Shown: positions 9,880-23,148, counted from the stretch's first letter. The stretch is DNA of 64,000 bases from Lolium rigidum (GCF_022539505.1 NC_061508.1:96637276-96701275), one strand, 5' to 3'. Translations and numbers: made by a program. The notes: generated from the letters alone by a model not told the origin.

Positions 9880-12664
9880 CTCCGTTAGCAAATAGTCTTC
9901 GTATGTCATATAGTAAGCATTCAAGTTGAAAAACAAGCTCTAGACATATTCAAACCAGAAAAATCATGTATCTACCCCCTATATATATCCCTAAACCCTG
10001 ACTTATGAATTCAAGCATGAAGAGAAGTGGTTTTTGGTTTCAATCATGGAAATTTCAAAAACCCTCCCAAGAGCTTCATTTTGGAGTGACTAATTAAGAA
10101 GCATACATGCTTACCTTTTCATATTAATGTTTTAAACTTGTTCAAATCTTGGTCAACAAACCTAGGAACGAAGAATCAAATGGGTATAAAAAAATTAAAA
10201 CCAAGGTCTCGCTCATGTCATATAGTGAGCATTCAATTAAATTGATAAACAAGGTCTAGACATATTCAAACTAGCAGGAAAATCATGTATCTACCCCCAA
10301 ACCCTAAACTCTACCTTATGAAGTCAAGCATGCATGAAGAGAAGTGGTTTTTGGTTTTCAAGCATGGAAATTTCAAAAACTCTTATGTCATCTAGTAAGC
10401 ATTCAATTAAGTTGATAAACAATGTCTAGACATATTCAAACCAGAAAATTTATGTATCAAGCTACCCCTAACCCCAAACTCTGTCTTATGAAGTCAAGCA
10501 TGAAGAGAAGTACGTGGTTTTTTGGTTTCAAACATGGAAATTTCAAAAACCCTCTCAAGATCGAGCTTCATTTTGGAGTGACTACGAAGGATGCATGCTT
10601 AATTTTTTCATATTCATGTTTTAAACTTGTTTAAATCATGGTCAAACATAGGATTTGACCAAGATTCAAATGGGCATAAAAATTCAAAAAAAACAATAAA
10701 ATGAAAAACCAATGCACATAGTCATCTTATGTCATCTAGTAAGCATTCAATTAAGTTGATAAACAAGGTCTAGACATATTCAAACCAAAAAATTCATGTA
10801 TCAAGCTACCCCTAACCCCAAACTCTGTCTTATGAAGTGAAGCATGAAGAGAAGTACACGGTTTTTTGGTTTCAAACATGGAAATTTCAAAAACCCTCTC
10901 AAGAGCTTCCATGTGGTTTTTGGTTTCAAGCATGAAGAGAAGTCATGGTTTTTGGTTTCAAACATGGAAATTTCAAAAACCCTACCAAGATCTACATTTT
11001 GAAGTGACTAAGAAGGATATATGCTTAATTTTTCATATTCATGTTTTATTAAACTTGTTTAAATCATGGTCAAACCTAGGATTTGACCAAGATTCAAATG
11101 GACATAAAAATTCAGAAAAAACAAAAAATGAAAAACCAAAGCACATAGTCTTCTTATGTCATATAGTAAGCATTAAAGTTGATAAACAAGGTCTAGACGT
11201 ATTCAAACCAGACAAATCATGTATCTACCCCCTAACCCTAAACTCTGTCTTATGAAGTCAAGCATACATGAAGAGAAGTGGTTTTTGGTTTCAAGCATGG
11301 AAATTTCAAAAACCCTCCCAAGAGCTACATATTGGAGTGACTAATAGAAGGATAGATGCTTAATTTTTCATATTCATGTTTTAAACTTGTTTAAATCATG
11401 GCCAAACCTAGTATTTGACCAAGATTCAAATGGGCATAAAAAATCAAAAGAAAAAACAATAAAATGAAAAACCAATGCACATAGTCATCTTATGTCATCT
11501 AGTAAGCATTCAATTAAGTTCATAAACAAGGTCTAGACATATCCAAACCAGAAAATTCATGTATCAAGCGCTACCCCTATCCCAAACTCTCTCTTATGAA
11601 GTCAAGCATGAAGAGAAGTACGCGGTTTTTTGGTTTCAAACATGGAAATTTCAAAAACCCTCTCAAGAGCTTCCATTTTGGAGTGACTACGAAGGATACA
11701 TGCTTAATTTTTCATATTCATGTTTTAAACTTGTTTAAATCATGGTCAAACCTAGGATTTGGCCAAGATTCAAATGGGCAAAATTTTAAAAAAATCAAGG
11801 CACATAGTCTTCTTATGTCATATAGTAAGCATTCAATTAAGTTGATAAACAAGGTCTAGACATATTCAAACGAGAGAAATCATGTATCTACCCCTAACCC
11901 TAAACTCTGTCTCATGAAGTCAAGCGCATGCATGAAGATATGTGGTTTTTGGTTTCAAACATGGAAATTTCAAAACCCTCCCAAGAGCTTCATTTCGAAG
12001 TGATTAATTAAGAAGCATACATGCATGGTTACTTTTTCATAGTCATGTTTTAAACTTATTCAAATCTTGGTGAAACCTAGGATTTGACCAAGATTCAAAT
12101 GGGTATAAAAATTCAAAAAAAAAACAAAAAAGGTCTTCTTATGTTATATAGTAGGCATTCAATTAAGTTGATAAACAAGGTCTAGACATATTCAAACAAG
12201 AAAAATCAAGCATGTATCTACCCCTAACCCTAAACTCTGTTTCATGAAGTCAAGCATGAAGATATGTGGTTTTTGGTTTCGAACATGGAAATTCAAAAAC
12301 CCTCCCAAGAGCTTCATTTTGAAGTGACTAAGAAGCATACATGCTTACTTTTTCATATTCATGTTTTTAACTTATTCAAATCTTGGTGGAACCAAGGATT
12401 TGACCAAGATTCAAACGGGTATAAAAATTCAAAAAAACACAAGGTCTTCTTATGTTATATAGTAAGCATTCAATTATTTTGATAAACAAGGTCTACACAT
12501 ATTCAAACCAGGAAATTATGTATCTACCCCTAACCCTAAACTCTGTCTTATGAAGTCAAGCATGCATGAAGAGAAGTGGTTTTTGGTTTCAAGCATGGAA
12601 ATTTCAAAAACCCTCCCAAGAGCTTCATTTTGGAGTGACTAAGAAGCATACGTACGTGCTTACT
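9880..12664. repeat. Tandem array, ~311-340 bp monomer, about nine copies
   Basis: The landmark TAGAC[AG]TATTCAAAC recurs near 9941, 10257, 10437, 10771, 11194, 11534, 11857, 12183 and 12494 (TACAC in the last). Most intervals are 311-340 bp. One unit is shortened to 180 bp, and one is lengthened to about 423 bp by an internal partial duplication near 10890-10980. Each monomer has a CCCTAACCCTAAAC-like stretch, a GGTTTCAAGCATGGAAATTTC segment and, near its end, an inverted repeat around CCTAGG. There is no persistent coding frame. I do not recognise it as a named grass satellite. It ends where a family C LTR begins. Confidence 0.85.
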
Positions 12665-13126
12665 TGTGGGGACCCCGGACTAGCCGTCCGAAATTCCCTG
12701 TTATGTATACAGTTCACGATCCCATGATCAGTGCGCCGTGAACACATAACCGAACTGATATCAAATTACACCATCCATTACAAAGCGGAATAAGAAAATT
12801 ACAAGGAGGTCACATGACCATTGCTTACATAATAGCCTCGAAGGGCCTAACTAAACATCAGAGTAGCATCATCACTTCAGTAGCGCAGTACCCAAGTCAT
12901 CTGCCATAACCCTACAGGCAACTGACTGGGAAGACGTTCCTAGCTCGCATAGACGTCGTCAACTCCTTCTTCATCCATCGTGTTCCTCCAAGTCTGGCCA
13001 AGTAAATAGCCGGGGACAAAGCCGTGAGTACATTTGGAATTGTACTCGCAAACCATCGTAGAAAGGTACTTTGCAAGAGTGCAAGATAACAAGTGCTAAA
13101 CTAAGATGACAAGAGGGAAGAGCTAA

Positions 13127-13292
13127 TTTCTCTTGTGGAAATAGCATGAGAAAGAGAAATAGTTTCTCTTGTGGATAAAGCATGTGGAGAAGACATAGTT
13201 TCTCTCGTGGATATAGCATGTGGAGAAGACATAGTTTCTCTCGTGGATATAGCATGTACAAGAGCGTCAGTTTCTCTTGTGGACATAGCATG
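13127..13292. repeat. 36-bp minisatellite, about five units, inside the family C LTR
   Basis: TTTCTC[TC][TC]GTGGA-type units begin at 13127, 13163, 13199, 13235 and 13271, exactly 36 bp apart. Because 36 is a multiple of three, the minus strand stays open and would read a 12-residue repeat. This looks like a by-product of the period, not a gene. The C' copy has a single unit near 48950. Confidence 0.85.
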
Positions 13293-13669
13293 CCGCCATC
13301 TCAATTGATGGGGACGCTTAGGAAGTTCTATGACATATCTATACCTTTATTGGAGATGAGGTAGCATAAGTCCATCTCGGCTGATGGAAATGCTAGAGGA
13401 TTCCTATGACATACCTATATCTTTATTGAAGAAGATACTTCAAAAGATACTTATGACATCTCTATATCTTTGTTAAAGAAGAGTTCCTCTTCAAGAAACA
13501 TTTAGGAAAGAGTTCCCCACTTAGCCTTCATTTTTCCACGACCATCTCCATATGGTCAACACACACCCTTTTTCCGTACCCTTCCGGTACATCCAACACA
13601 ACACTTTCTTTGCAAAGCACTTATCAAAACAAAACTCAAGCCCCAGTAAAGGTAGACCTTTGCAACCCG

Positions 13670-13725
13670 TCCATGACCGCGGACGCGGCTATTCGAATAG
13701 ATTTGACTCTGCAGAGTTTGCACAC
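13670..13725 (-). repeat. Shared LTR motif block, family C (left copy)
   Basis: TCCATGACCGCGGACGCGG, then TATTCGAATAG and CTCTGCAGAG. It lies 1005 bp from the LTR edge at 12665. Confidence 0.75.
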
Positions 13726-16700
13726 TTTCCCCACAACTATCCGGATACCTATCGTGTGGGCATCATCCCCGCATAACAACATATGCCACGACGGATACCC
13801 GGACATAACCTTTCGCCCATCTCCACCGGCACGAGTCCTTCCCTCGCGGGCTTACCCTTCCCGGCACCCCGGCAAGCATACCTCCTTTTGAGCGTATCTC
13901 CCGGCGCCATGACGAAAGACCCTCGATAATCGTCCGGCTATCGGCTAAGACAGTAGTATTGCCTCCTCCAGAGCGCAACCCGGCGTCGGAGGTCGTCATG
14001 ACCCTCCCTAGAAAGTTGTGAAGGGTGCTCCTGCCAGCTTCAACAAACTACGAGCTAAGCCCCGTCCCACACCAGGGTAGTGTGGTTGCGCGATAAAAGT
14101 TGGGCTGGTGTACACTTATACGCAGTGCTCCTTTTTATAAACACATTTCTCCCACAACACCTTGGTTGTTCAACAAACAACCATACACCACTTTTCCGAA
14201 CATCTTTACCAAGATCCTTTGCTTTCTTAAACCATACGCTTGGGTTAACTCACCCAAGGTTTTCATAAAACATTTACAACAAGGTAAGCCTTGAGGGGTT
14301 CCCAACCTATAGTTTCATGAGTTGAACTAGAATTGCACTATGGCCGAGATGAGAGTCATCTTGCCATAGAAGGTATATAAAGGGGTAATGGGTGGATCAT
14401 ACTCGCTTAAGATAAGCATGTACGATGCCAACACAAAGAGGATTATACTTTCAGATTTGTGGTGCTAAAAGTACAACTTAGATAGTGGAGTATCACTATT
14501 CAACATACTCTCCAATGGGTATACGGCATACTCCTCTCAAGTTGAGAATACACCAAGATCATGACATTGATACCTCTAAATTACAAAAGTGGTGAGTGTG
14601 GTGTAAGTTACTATCTTGAGAGGGAAGATGCTCAAGTTGAGCATACAAGATAACCAAGTGGAATAGCACGAACATGATACCATGTATCCCATAATCACAT
14701 GACAAAGGTGGAGTATCACCACTAGGGAGTACCCCACTTGGAAACACACATAGATGACATAAATAGAGAGAATAACACACATAGAATTCAAGGTGCTTTG
14801 GACATCAACAAATGACATCCAACTAGACACCAAATCAGAGATCAAAAGATGGCTTGCCTTGGCTTATTTGTCCATGTACGTCTTCAACTCCATCAATATA
14901 AGAATTCCAACAACATATAAAGAATCCTTGTCCAATCCACTTCTTCTTCTTCTCCGGAATTGTTCGCATCTATCGCCGGAAAATATAAAAGGAACACAAT
15001 CAATCACATTGCATCAACAAAACAAACATGCAACACTCAACAATCAATAGCTAACCACTTTACTAAGGGCTAATATACGAAAGACTTATAGATACTACAA
15101 AGCAACTAAAAGAAAACCCCATTTATTTACCTAGTGAAGGTATGAGAGTGCCACGACTTAGCAATTGCCTCTCTAGATATCACCATGGCACAACTAAGTA
15201 TCCCCTGGTAGATAACATCATAAAGAGGACAAGAGCATTAGTTTGGCATCACAAACATTCACAAAACATTTTCAAACATTTTTGGAAAAGTAGAAAACAA
15301 TTTTCCTAACATAATTTGTTCCCATAACACTACAACCAAAATAGGAAGCAAACCATAATCCACATCATTTGAAAACTCAAGCTAAACAAAAGAGCTAATG
15401 TTAAGTTGCAGAGGTTTTGCTTTGCAAGCATAAAACAATGGTTGCCCATTTCTAATAAAAAGAGTTGGTCAAGGGTTTTAAATAAACCAACAAGTTTTGG
15501 TCCAACAATGCATGTCACACATATACCTTACTAACAGTAACAAATATGCATGAACAGAGACTAATAGTATTTTTCCTAGATGGCCAGTACTAATACAAGA
15601 CTAACCCAATTGGATTCACTCAAAAATATTAATCCTACAATTTTAGGAATTTCCTTGAATCTGACTGTACAGAAAACAAGATCTGTAAGCCATAAATAGT
15701 AGAAAAATCCTAAAAATATGAGGCCACTTGCATTTGAAAGATATTTAAACAGAGACTCACACACAATTGGATTTGGGTTCAAATTATTTCTGAAACTCTC
15801 ACAAATGGATTTACAAGTTTACTGCATGTTTTCACCATTTGCTTTACCTCTGGAGTTACAGAAAAGATAAATGTTTGAAACTTGTTTGAGAAGATTAAGA
15901 AAACATTCAGTAGTCCTACAGAACTGGAATCACTCAATTTAGTTCAAAAATGGATTTTTGATGAATTAAAAGCTAACAGCCATGTCTGCAGAACACACAG
16001 AACAAGTTTAATTCACCACAAATCATACATCAATCATAAAAATATGAGGTCAGTTGCATCTGAAAGGTATCGAATAGGTGGTTCTTACCCAGTTAGTTTC
16101 ATTCAAAAATTCGTCTCCAAGCTCCTGGTTTAATTCGACAAAGTCAGATCTGACCAGATCTTGATCTGTGAACCATTTCAGTTTCAGGAGGTCAATCGAA
16201 GTGAAACCACCGCCAAAATGAAGGTACTGAAGAGGGCTTTCACCCACAGTTGAGTTTGCTCAAAAAGGTTTTGTAAAACGGGAGAAATCTAACAAACAAT
16301 GATTCTGCATGTTTTCAGGACTTTATTTACCACGCAAAATCCGTAACGAATTTGAGGGTGAGACCAACGCCAAGTTGTAGATCTTTTCAATACCTATCTG
16401 TGGAACTTTGAATCACTCGATTTGGATCTGCACACGAGATTCGGTGGATTTTACAAGATCGTACCAGAATCTGAAACAGCAAGATAGCAGAAATTACAGC
16501 AAGGTTTTGGACGAACTTTGGTCAAGAGCTTCAGATCTGAGGATTGCTCAACCTTCTCCATGCTTGGACCAACATGCACCTGCATCAAGATCCAATCTTG
16601 TGAGAGGAGAAAGGAGAAATAGGGCTGGATTCATCAAAGATTAGGGGAGAAGAGAGTGAGAGGGAAGCTCTCATGGTGAGGGAAGCTTGGGAGAGGAGGG

Positions 16701-16850
16701 AGCTGCATCTTGGAGTGCTCTTCATGGCCATGGCCAGCCATGGGAGCAAGGTGGAGCAGCAGCTCGTGGTGGAGGGCAGGGAGAGAGTGTGAGGGAGTGG
16801 AGAGTGAGAAAAATGAGCCAAAGGGGAGGTGGAGTGGCCGGCCAAGAGCC

Positions 16851-16857
16851 TTTTATA
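16851..16857 (-). promoter_or_regulatory. TATA box in family C LTR
   Basis: On the minus strand CCCTCTATAAAAGGCTC forms a strong TATA context at the edge of the GC-richer core. Transcription would run leftward from near 16825. Confidence 0.55.
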
Positions 16858-18254
16858 GAGGGAGAGGAGTTGGCTGCCTCTTTCTTGATTGGTGGAGGTG
16901 GGTGGCTGCTCATTTAGTGATTGGGCTAGGTGGGAGGCAAGGCTTGAAAGAGAAGGAAATGAGGAGGCATGGCTGGCCGAATTTTGCCATGCATACACCA
17001 TTTGGCCGGCTCCATCCTTACCAATAAAAATGAACAATGTGAGAGATATAGAGATGGAGAAAGATTGTTATGGTAAAATATACCATGATGGTATTTGTTG
17101 CATGATGGCTTTGTGCCAAGAAGATAATGGTGATGGTGGTTGAGACAATGGTAGAGCAAGAATAAGAGAGATGGTGAGTGAAGTAACCATATACCCAAAA
17201 TGAAGAATATGGTGACTTAAATCATGAATTCATGAGGTCAAGGTAATGATGGAAAAGAAAATAAATTGCTCTACAAATGAGAGGTCAATTGGGAGTGATT
17301 TGAAAGTATCAAATGATCATCCATTTGATCCAGAATTGGAGGATGGAGGGGATACAATGTGGTGGATCAGAGATGTGCATAAGATGTGCAAGTTTTGCCA
17401 TTTGAAAAAGAACTCATTTGAAAAGTATTTGAAACACCTCAATTGTCTAGGGACAATTGGGAATGAACTCAAGTGGAATGGAACTTGAAAATGTTGAGGA
17501 AAACTAGTTGGAACTTAGGGATTCAAAAAGTATTCTACTTACTTTCTCAAGTAAAGTAGAGTTTTTCTCAAACTTAAAATAAACAAGAAATGGTATAGAT
17601 ACCATAACAAGCCTTTTTGTGAAAAGGGAAAGCAAAATAGAAAGAAAAGTTTTAGAAATCAGTACTTGGTAGAAATGGGATGAGAAACAAAACCCATTTC
17701 AGTTCTTGTTTTCTTTGAAGAAATATCTTGAAAAGATTTAATAAAACTAGAAGTAGTTTTGTGATCAAAACCAGAGAAGAAAAACAATAGGGTTTTGAGA
17801 AAGGAAACTCATTTAGAGAGGAGTGTTCTCAAGGGTAGGTGGTGGCTACATAATGTACCCATCATTCCCACTCTTGGTTTTGTAAAGATTTAATTTGAAT
17901 AAAAACAAGAGATAAAACAGGAGGAATTGATCTAGTGCTTTAAATAGCAGATAGTGTAGAAGATCAAGTTGAATATATGTGATGCAAGGATATACTGAGA
18001 TATGCAAGACGTGGAGGTTGAAGAGGATGTTGCATAGATGAGATTCATGCATTGAAGTCAACAATAACAGTTGTGGGTGCTTAGAGATCAATTGCCAAAG
18101 TCTGGACATTTTTAAGCCTGTCAACACAGATGGTCGACATGACCTCAAAACCAACAAGGATGAGTGGGTACAAGAGAAGGATGTGATGAGGGGTAGATGA
18201 TCCCAAGTTTTGAATTAAGGATGATTGAGCTATCTTGTACTACAAAGAGAAAAT

Positions 18255-18354
18255 NNNNNNNNNNNNNNNNNNNNNNNNNNNNNNNNNNNNNNNNNNNNNN
18301 NNNNNNNNNNNNNNNNNNNNNNNNNNNNNNNNNNNNNNNNNNNNNNNNNNNNNN
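18255..18354. other. Assembly gap (100 N)
   Basis: A run of exactly 100 N, the conventional size for a gap of unknown length. It separates the family C LTR from a family B LTR fragment, so their junction cannot be read. Confidence 0.99.
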
Positions 18355-20032
18355 GTCGTCGTCACGTCCGGCGACCAAACGGTCCACAACACCGCCACTA
18401 GGGCCTCCTCGTTGCGGTGAAGCCGTTGCACGCCCTCTCGTGCTTGCGCGCGTGCCCAGTCGCTTCCGCTGCGCGTCGCCGTCATCGCGGTGGGTGCCAC
18501 TCTGGCAAAATCATGATGAGGCTAGGTCTTCCCCGAGTGTAAAAAGTTTCAAACGTTTTCTGCAAATTAAAAGAAATGGGAATTCAAACTATAACTCCAA
18601 AACGAAAATTTCAAAGGCCATAACTTGCTCAAAAATTATCCAAATTGAATGATTCAAATTTCCACATGTTTAGGAGAGTGAGATCTACCAGTTTATAAAT
18701 TTTGTGGCACATGTCTCTGTTATTTTTTTGCAGTAAATAATTAATTATAGAAATATCAATAGAAATGTGAAACTTGCAAAATTCATAACTTGCGCTATGA
18801 AATTCCAAATTTAGCAAACTTGGTATACAAATGTTTTTCTTAACAAACTCTAAACATCCAAGTTTTATTTGGACAAAATTGAGATAAAATTTATCAAGTT
18901 TGCTCATGTTTACTAAAAAGTGTATAATAGAAATGATATTTAGAAAATGGCATAACTATTTATATAATTACCCAAAAATTATGATTCAAATGCCGTAATG
19001 CTTAGAATGAAATAACCTCTCTGTTTATGACATTTGTATTGCATGACCACATAAATTTGGTAGTGATTATGTTAAAATGCAAGGCATAGTTATGTATTGA
19101 TTTTGGGGAAATTTTATAGAAATGTTAAAACTCATCCAATTACTTTGTGTATTTGCAATATTATTTAAAAATAATCATGTTCATACCTAACAGAACCATT
19201 GTGGTCCTTGGTAGATTATTTGCTTGTAAAATAAATAGAATCACATTGAGAACAGTATTTAAATTGCTAAATTGAAATATTCACCAAATAATCATATATG
19301 CTCGGAAAATTGCAAACAACATCTTAAAATATTTAGTGAAACATTGATTACATGTTTTCAAGTATTTCACATGCCTTTGCACTAAAATTATTTATGTTCT
19401 ATTGTTTCACAAAAATGGCAAAATTTAAACCCATGAAAGAATAATTAATAATTATGGTTTCCTTCATACCCAAAAATTATGGAGAATATACCAAAATGTT
19501 AAACACATTACATCCTAACAGAATACATCATTTTCATGCATTTTGATACATTATTTAGGTTATGGTCATATTAAGAGAAGTGAACAATTCACTAAGTAAA
19601 TGCACGAGGGTATGCCAAATAATTCTACTATTCAGGAAAACTTCATTTAAATTGAAGATCATTTTGTGATCTGTTTAGTTTCATTAAAATGTCATGTCAT
19701 CATGAGTGTGCATTGCACCTGTTGTATTATGGTTATTTATTGTATTCCTTCCGTTGTTGTTGTGTTTCGGTAGATCAAGGAGTTGAAGTTCAACCAATAT
19801 TCTTCGACGATTCCTACTACTTTCACCGCAACAATGCAAGCGTAAACCCCCTTCTTTGTGCATTCTCTTGACCTATGTTTTCCCCAAAATAATTTTACAC
19901 ATAATATTGCATTCGATTCCAATGTCTTTTGGGCAGAGTTAGATTATCCTACCAGTTGCATAAATTCCTTAACCATTACATGTTTCCTACCTAATATCCA
20001 TAGTATTGTTGTGTTGGCCTCGAGTAAAATTA
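18355..20032 (+). mobile_element. Family B LTR fragment, plus sense
   Basis: Starts in a GC-rich stretch (18355-18540) and continues into AT-rich DNA that matches the solo LTR B near 39000-39840 and 44880-45465. Shared landmarks are CATAACTTGCT, GGAGAGTGAGATCTAC, TGTGTTTCGGTAGATC and CTTGACCTATGTTTTCCCC. Both ends are missing: the left in the gap, the right broken near 20032 after GAGTAAAATTATA. Confidence 0.75.
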
Positions 20033-20133
20033 TAGCATCTCCAATTGCTATACATAGAAACAATGAGTGTCACTTATTAGCCGACTAGATACGGATAATT
20101 TGACATTGGATTAATACCCAAATTATCCGTATC
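20033..20133. repeat. Inverted-repeat arm and hairpin next to CACTA-like fragment
   Basis: The 34-bp sequence starting TATAGCATCTCCAATTGC at 20033 occurs inverted near 22987-23020. In the reverse direction both continue into CACTC or CACTG, resembling CACTA-type transposon ends. Inside, GATACGGATAATTT (20088-20101) and AAATTATCCGTATC (20120-20133) form a perfect 14-bp hairpin with an 18-base loop. Confidence 0.55.
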
Positions 20134-20249
20134 AGTTTTGTGCTCCGATACAGTTGAGTCCAATGTCAAGAGAGCGCTCGATGGAGTGATCTTCATGCTC
20201 GTACCCGTTCCATGCATAGAAACAATGGTCTTATCAACTCGTACTTTAC

Positions 20250-20990
20250 AGAACTTGATGAGCCGACTCCTGAGCCGATGACTCCGCCGCATTAGCCGAC
20301 TCCCGATGAGCCGACTCCGCCGCCTCCACCCACAAAAAAAGGGAAGTGTAGTCCATGAAAGACACATGATCCCCTCGCAAGAGTACCGACGGTTCCTCCC
20401 AAAAGATCTTATGACCTGACTGAAGAGGAAACCGGCGTGGTCGTGGCCGCCAAAGTGAAAGCACATCTTGCACCGAGAAAGCCCGAGGAGAGGCAAATAT
20501 TTGATCAGAAAACCATAAAGTGGGCTAAGGATTTTATTGTGCAACCATCGAAAATTCAGATGAATTTACCAGATGACTATTCACAAGCTTTGTGGAGATC
20601 AGGTGCTAGCGCCCGCACGACGGGGCGTAGTAGTGCTAGAGGGACCCAAGATGTTGCCCACCTCAAAGAACAGGCAAATCAGTTGATCTCCCCGCTCAAG
20701 GTGTTACCCACTGATCAAACTGTTATGATCAACTTAGCGACTGACTTTGCTACAGAAGCTGGTATTACTCTTTCTCAAGCTCTAGATGGCGGCGCAAATA
20801 TCCCCAAAGACTTTCAACCAGTATGAGAATGGGAATACAGGAAGTCTCTGCTTCTACATGATCAGATTGACCTTCTACCAACAAGGATGCGAAATTTGCA
20901 TGAGTGGTACATGAGAACCACAAAGAAGAAGGGGTGTACCGCCATCGAAGTGCAAGTTATAAAAGAACATTTCACACACAGTTGGTTAAG
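20250..20990 (+). pseudogene. CACTA (En/Spm)-like element gene fragment
   Basis: The frame begins in a proline-rich stretch (PTPEPMTPP, then PTPDEPTPPPPPTKKGK after a stop near 20294). It then reads SYDLTEEETGVVVAAKVKAH, KWAKDFIVQPSK and NLPDDYSQAL. An in-frame TGA at 20824-20826 is followed in the same frame by LLPTRMRNLHEWYMR and IEVQVIKEHF. This layout (proline-rich linker, a KAHxAPRKP segment and an LPTRM..LHxWYM motif) resembles the second gene of plant CACTA elements, upstream of a cysteine-protease-like part. The assignment is from memory of that family, without a search. At least two in-frame stops make it a relic. Its end merges into LTR-derived sequence near 20990. Confidence 0.6.
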
Positions 20991-22579
20991 ATGATAATCA
21001 TGTTATGGTGACAATAGTTCTAATTACTAGTCAAATTGATAACAATTAGGTGTAAGTTGTCTAATCCTTGTTAGCGAGCACATCACCAAGCATGTCCATA
21101 ACCGCGGACGCCATGGCTTCTTGAAAAGATTAACCCTGCAGGGGTGCACCAATGTAGCCATACACGCTCAATCCATCCATAGCCACAAAGGCAGGATGTC
21201 TCGACATAACCTTCCCCATCACTATCTTCAAGTCATGGGAAGCCACCCATCTGAGTTTATCCGCGTCATGAGTCCGGCCGAAATCTACTTAACGGCCCAA
21301 AGGTTTGCGCCTGTGCACAAGAAAGACCTCACTACAGTAGGAAAAAAGGTCCCCTCACATCATACTGCACCTGTATGACCCTCCATCATCTCGAACCTCT
21401 CATCATCAGTAACATGCACATGCATATGCGCAAATGGAACACATCGAACTAGTTGTGGCTCCCAAGACTATCAGCAGATCAAGTACTAAATTAAGGGGGG
21501 TGCCCATACACACCTCCCGCGAGTGGTTAACGCGCTCATACTCGGATCAGCGGACAAGAACTTTCCTCGTTCGACACTAGCAGGCCTCAAAACCACACTG
21601 GGCCTCTTGTCGGTGCCTTATCATTAAATCATTAATTACCCCAAACATTAACATGGTGTTGACAAGATAGAGCCAATCTAACATACTAAGCAGCTTAACA
21701 GTTGACGGACGTAAGACTCGCGACACAAACAAAGCTAAGCATGCTGATAAATTTGATGGCTACATTCATGGCTACATTCCACGGACGTAAGATATCTATG
21801 AGACCCTTTCTCTTCTTCATTTTCCCAATGCTCAGGAGTATAATACTTTCTCTTCTTCATTAATAAAGCTTATAATACAGTTGCCATCGGCTCAGGAGAA
21901 CAATGCTTCCTCATTTTCTACGTCCCTTTAGAAACAATGCTTCCTTTAGTGCTGTTTTTGCAGGGACCAGATGGTACTTAGATGGAAAAGATCACGAGGA
22001 AGAAAATTAGCTGCTAATATAGTCTAGGCCTTCTTGTATAGTAGTTTTCATTGTACTATCTTTGTAATTTTTCATTTTTCTTGTAATTTTATTTTGTAAT
22101 GACTTTGTAATGTGATTCCTTATTAATAAAGCTTAAATTTTCTATATAATCCTTATGTAATAAATCCCTTGATAATATCAGATTGTTGATCTATTGTTTC
22201 CTTTTCATTTCTTTTCTTTTACTGAATTATTTAATTATCTATTAATAATTCAAATTACTTAGGAAAATTCCTAAATTCTTAAATTTCAAATTTCAAACAC
22301 ATCTTTAATTCGTACTTAATTCAAGTTGAAAGTTTAAAAGACTTAGATTCTAAATCACTCAAACTGCATCAAACTAAGAATGTGATCTCTCGAGGTCATG
22401 TCGAAACTCATCCCTCAGCCCTATCAACCCTAACTCCTACGGCTTTGAGATAGAAACTTCGATCACTCTAGGGTTTTTGTTTTTGCGAAAAATTTACTCA
22501 GGTTTTATGAATGCATGCATGCAGATGCACAAAATTCTATATCTACCCTTCGAGGTTTCCTAAACGCTCGGGATGTTAC
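20990..22579 (-). mobile_element. LTR fragment of an unassigned family, minus sense
   Basis: Has a copy of the shared motif block at 21095-21150 and ends CTCGGGATGTTACA at 22579, a typical TG..CA LTR end (TGTAACATCCCG on the minus strand). Around 21700-22150 it contains short repeats of TTTCTCTTCTTCATT and AACAATGCTTCCT that I cannot assign and that may belong to a different inserted element. Confidence 0.5.
21095..21150 (-). repeat. Shared LTR motif block in the LTR fragment
   Basis: TCCATAACCGCGGACG, then TTGAAAAGATTAACCCTGCA. No LTR 3' edge is preserved nearby, so its distance cannot be measured. Confidence 0.7.
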
Positions 22580-22790
22580 AAAGACTCAATGACGAACCGT
22601 GAAGTTTTTCATAGATTCTATAAGATTGAGATTCAGCACCATAGCCAACAAAGATACCCTCCAAGGTTTTAGCTTGAAACTTTGACAACCTAACCCCTTT
22701 GATAAAATAAAGGACTTGCAATCGAAGACACGAAAGTAAGAAACATTGGGTTTGTTGTCGATGAGAATCTCATCCGGAGTCTAACAAATC
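22580..22790 (-). pseudogene. Ty1/copia pol fragment (after the integrase core)
   Basis: On the minus strand the frame reads TPDEILIDNKPNVSYFRVF, then in a shifted frame LSKFQAKTLEGIFVGYG and SYRIYE. The YFRVF(G)C and F.GY..ES..YRIY pattern is the conserved region following the copia integrase core. A one-base frameshift lies near AAAGGGGTT, and the typical G of FGC is D here. Only about 200 bp is preserved; it abuts an LTR end at 22579. Confidence 0.75.
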
Positions 22791-23148
22791 TCTTTAGCTT
22801 GACAACCTTGTGGCCATTAGGCCTATCATATGCTTAGCAATGTTACAATATCTCACATATTACAAGGTGAGATAAGACCTTTGATAAAGGGGTGGATAGA
22901 TACCGGTAGTTCTCATGGCACAAATTTTGGGACCCGTGGGACTCAAATTGATAAAGGGGTGGATTAATACATCACGGGTATTACACTGATTGTTTCTATG
23001 TATAGCAATTGGAGATGCTATACCGGATGATTTTTACACCGCTTAGCAATGATAATATTAGCCGACTCCATCGAGCGCTCTCTCAACAACTAGCTACAAG
23101 CATATGTAACATTGTAACATTTGTTGATAAGACCATTGTAAAGTACAG
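22791..23148. other. Rearranged region with inverted-repeat arm
   Basis: GATAAAGGGGTGGAT occurs twice (near 22886 and 22951). From 22984 the sequence CACTGATTGTTTCTATGTAT begins the inverted partner of the repeat at 20033. TCCATCGAGCGCTCTC near 23068 is the reverse complement of a segment near 20171. No gene is visible. Confidence 0.5.

Larger units (their letters stand above)
12665..18254 (-). mobile_element. Family C LTR, minus sense, cut by assembly gap
   Basis: Opens TGTGGGGACCCCGG in plus coordinates. It aligns by eye with the C' LTR at 48389 (shared ACTGACTGG, TCACATGACC and the motif block at 13670). At least 5.59 kb is present without reaching the family terminus GGGCTGTGACA, so the end is in or beyond the gap. 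The GC-richer core at 16560-17020 has spurious frames on both strands. A minus-strand TATA box is at 16851-16857. Confidence 0.75.

Noticed and set aside
9880..12664. Possible CRISPR-like array
   Set aside because: Whole monomers repeat with no short repeats and unique spacers, and the DNA is a plant nuclear genome.
13101..13304. Repeated 12-residue peptide frame on the minus strand
   Set aside because: It follows from a 36-bp minisatellite whose period is a multiple of three; no gene context.
20077..20544. 155-residue minus-strand frame
   Set aside because: It is the shadow of the CACTA-like frame on the plus strand, which carries recognisable motifs.
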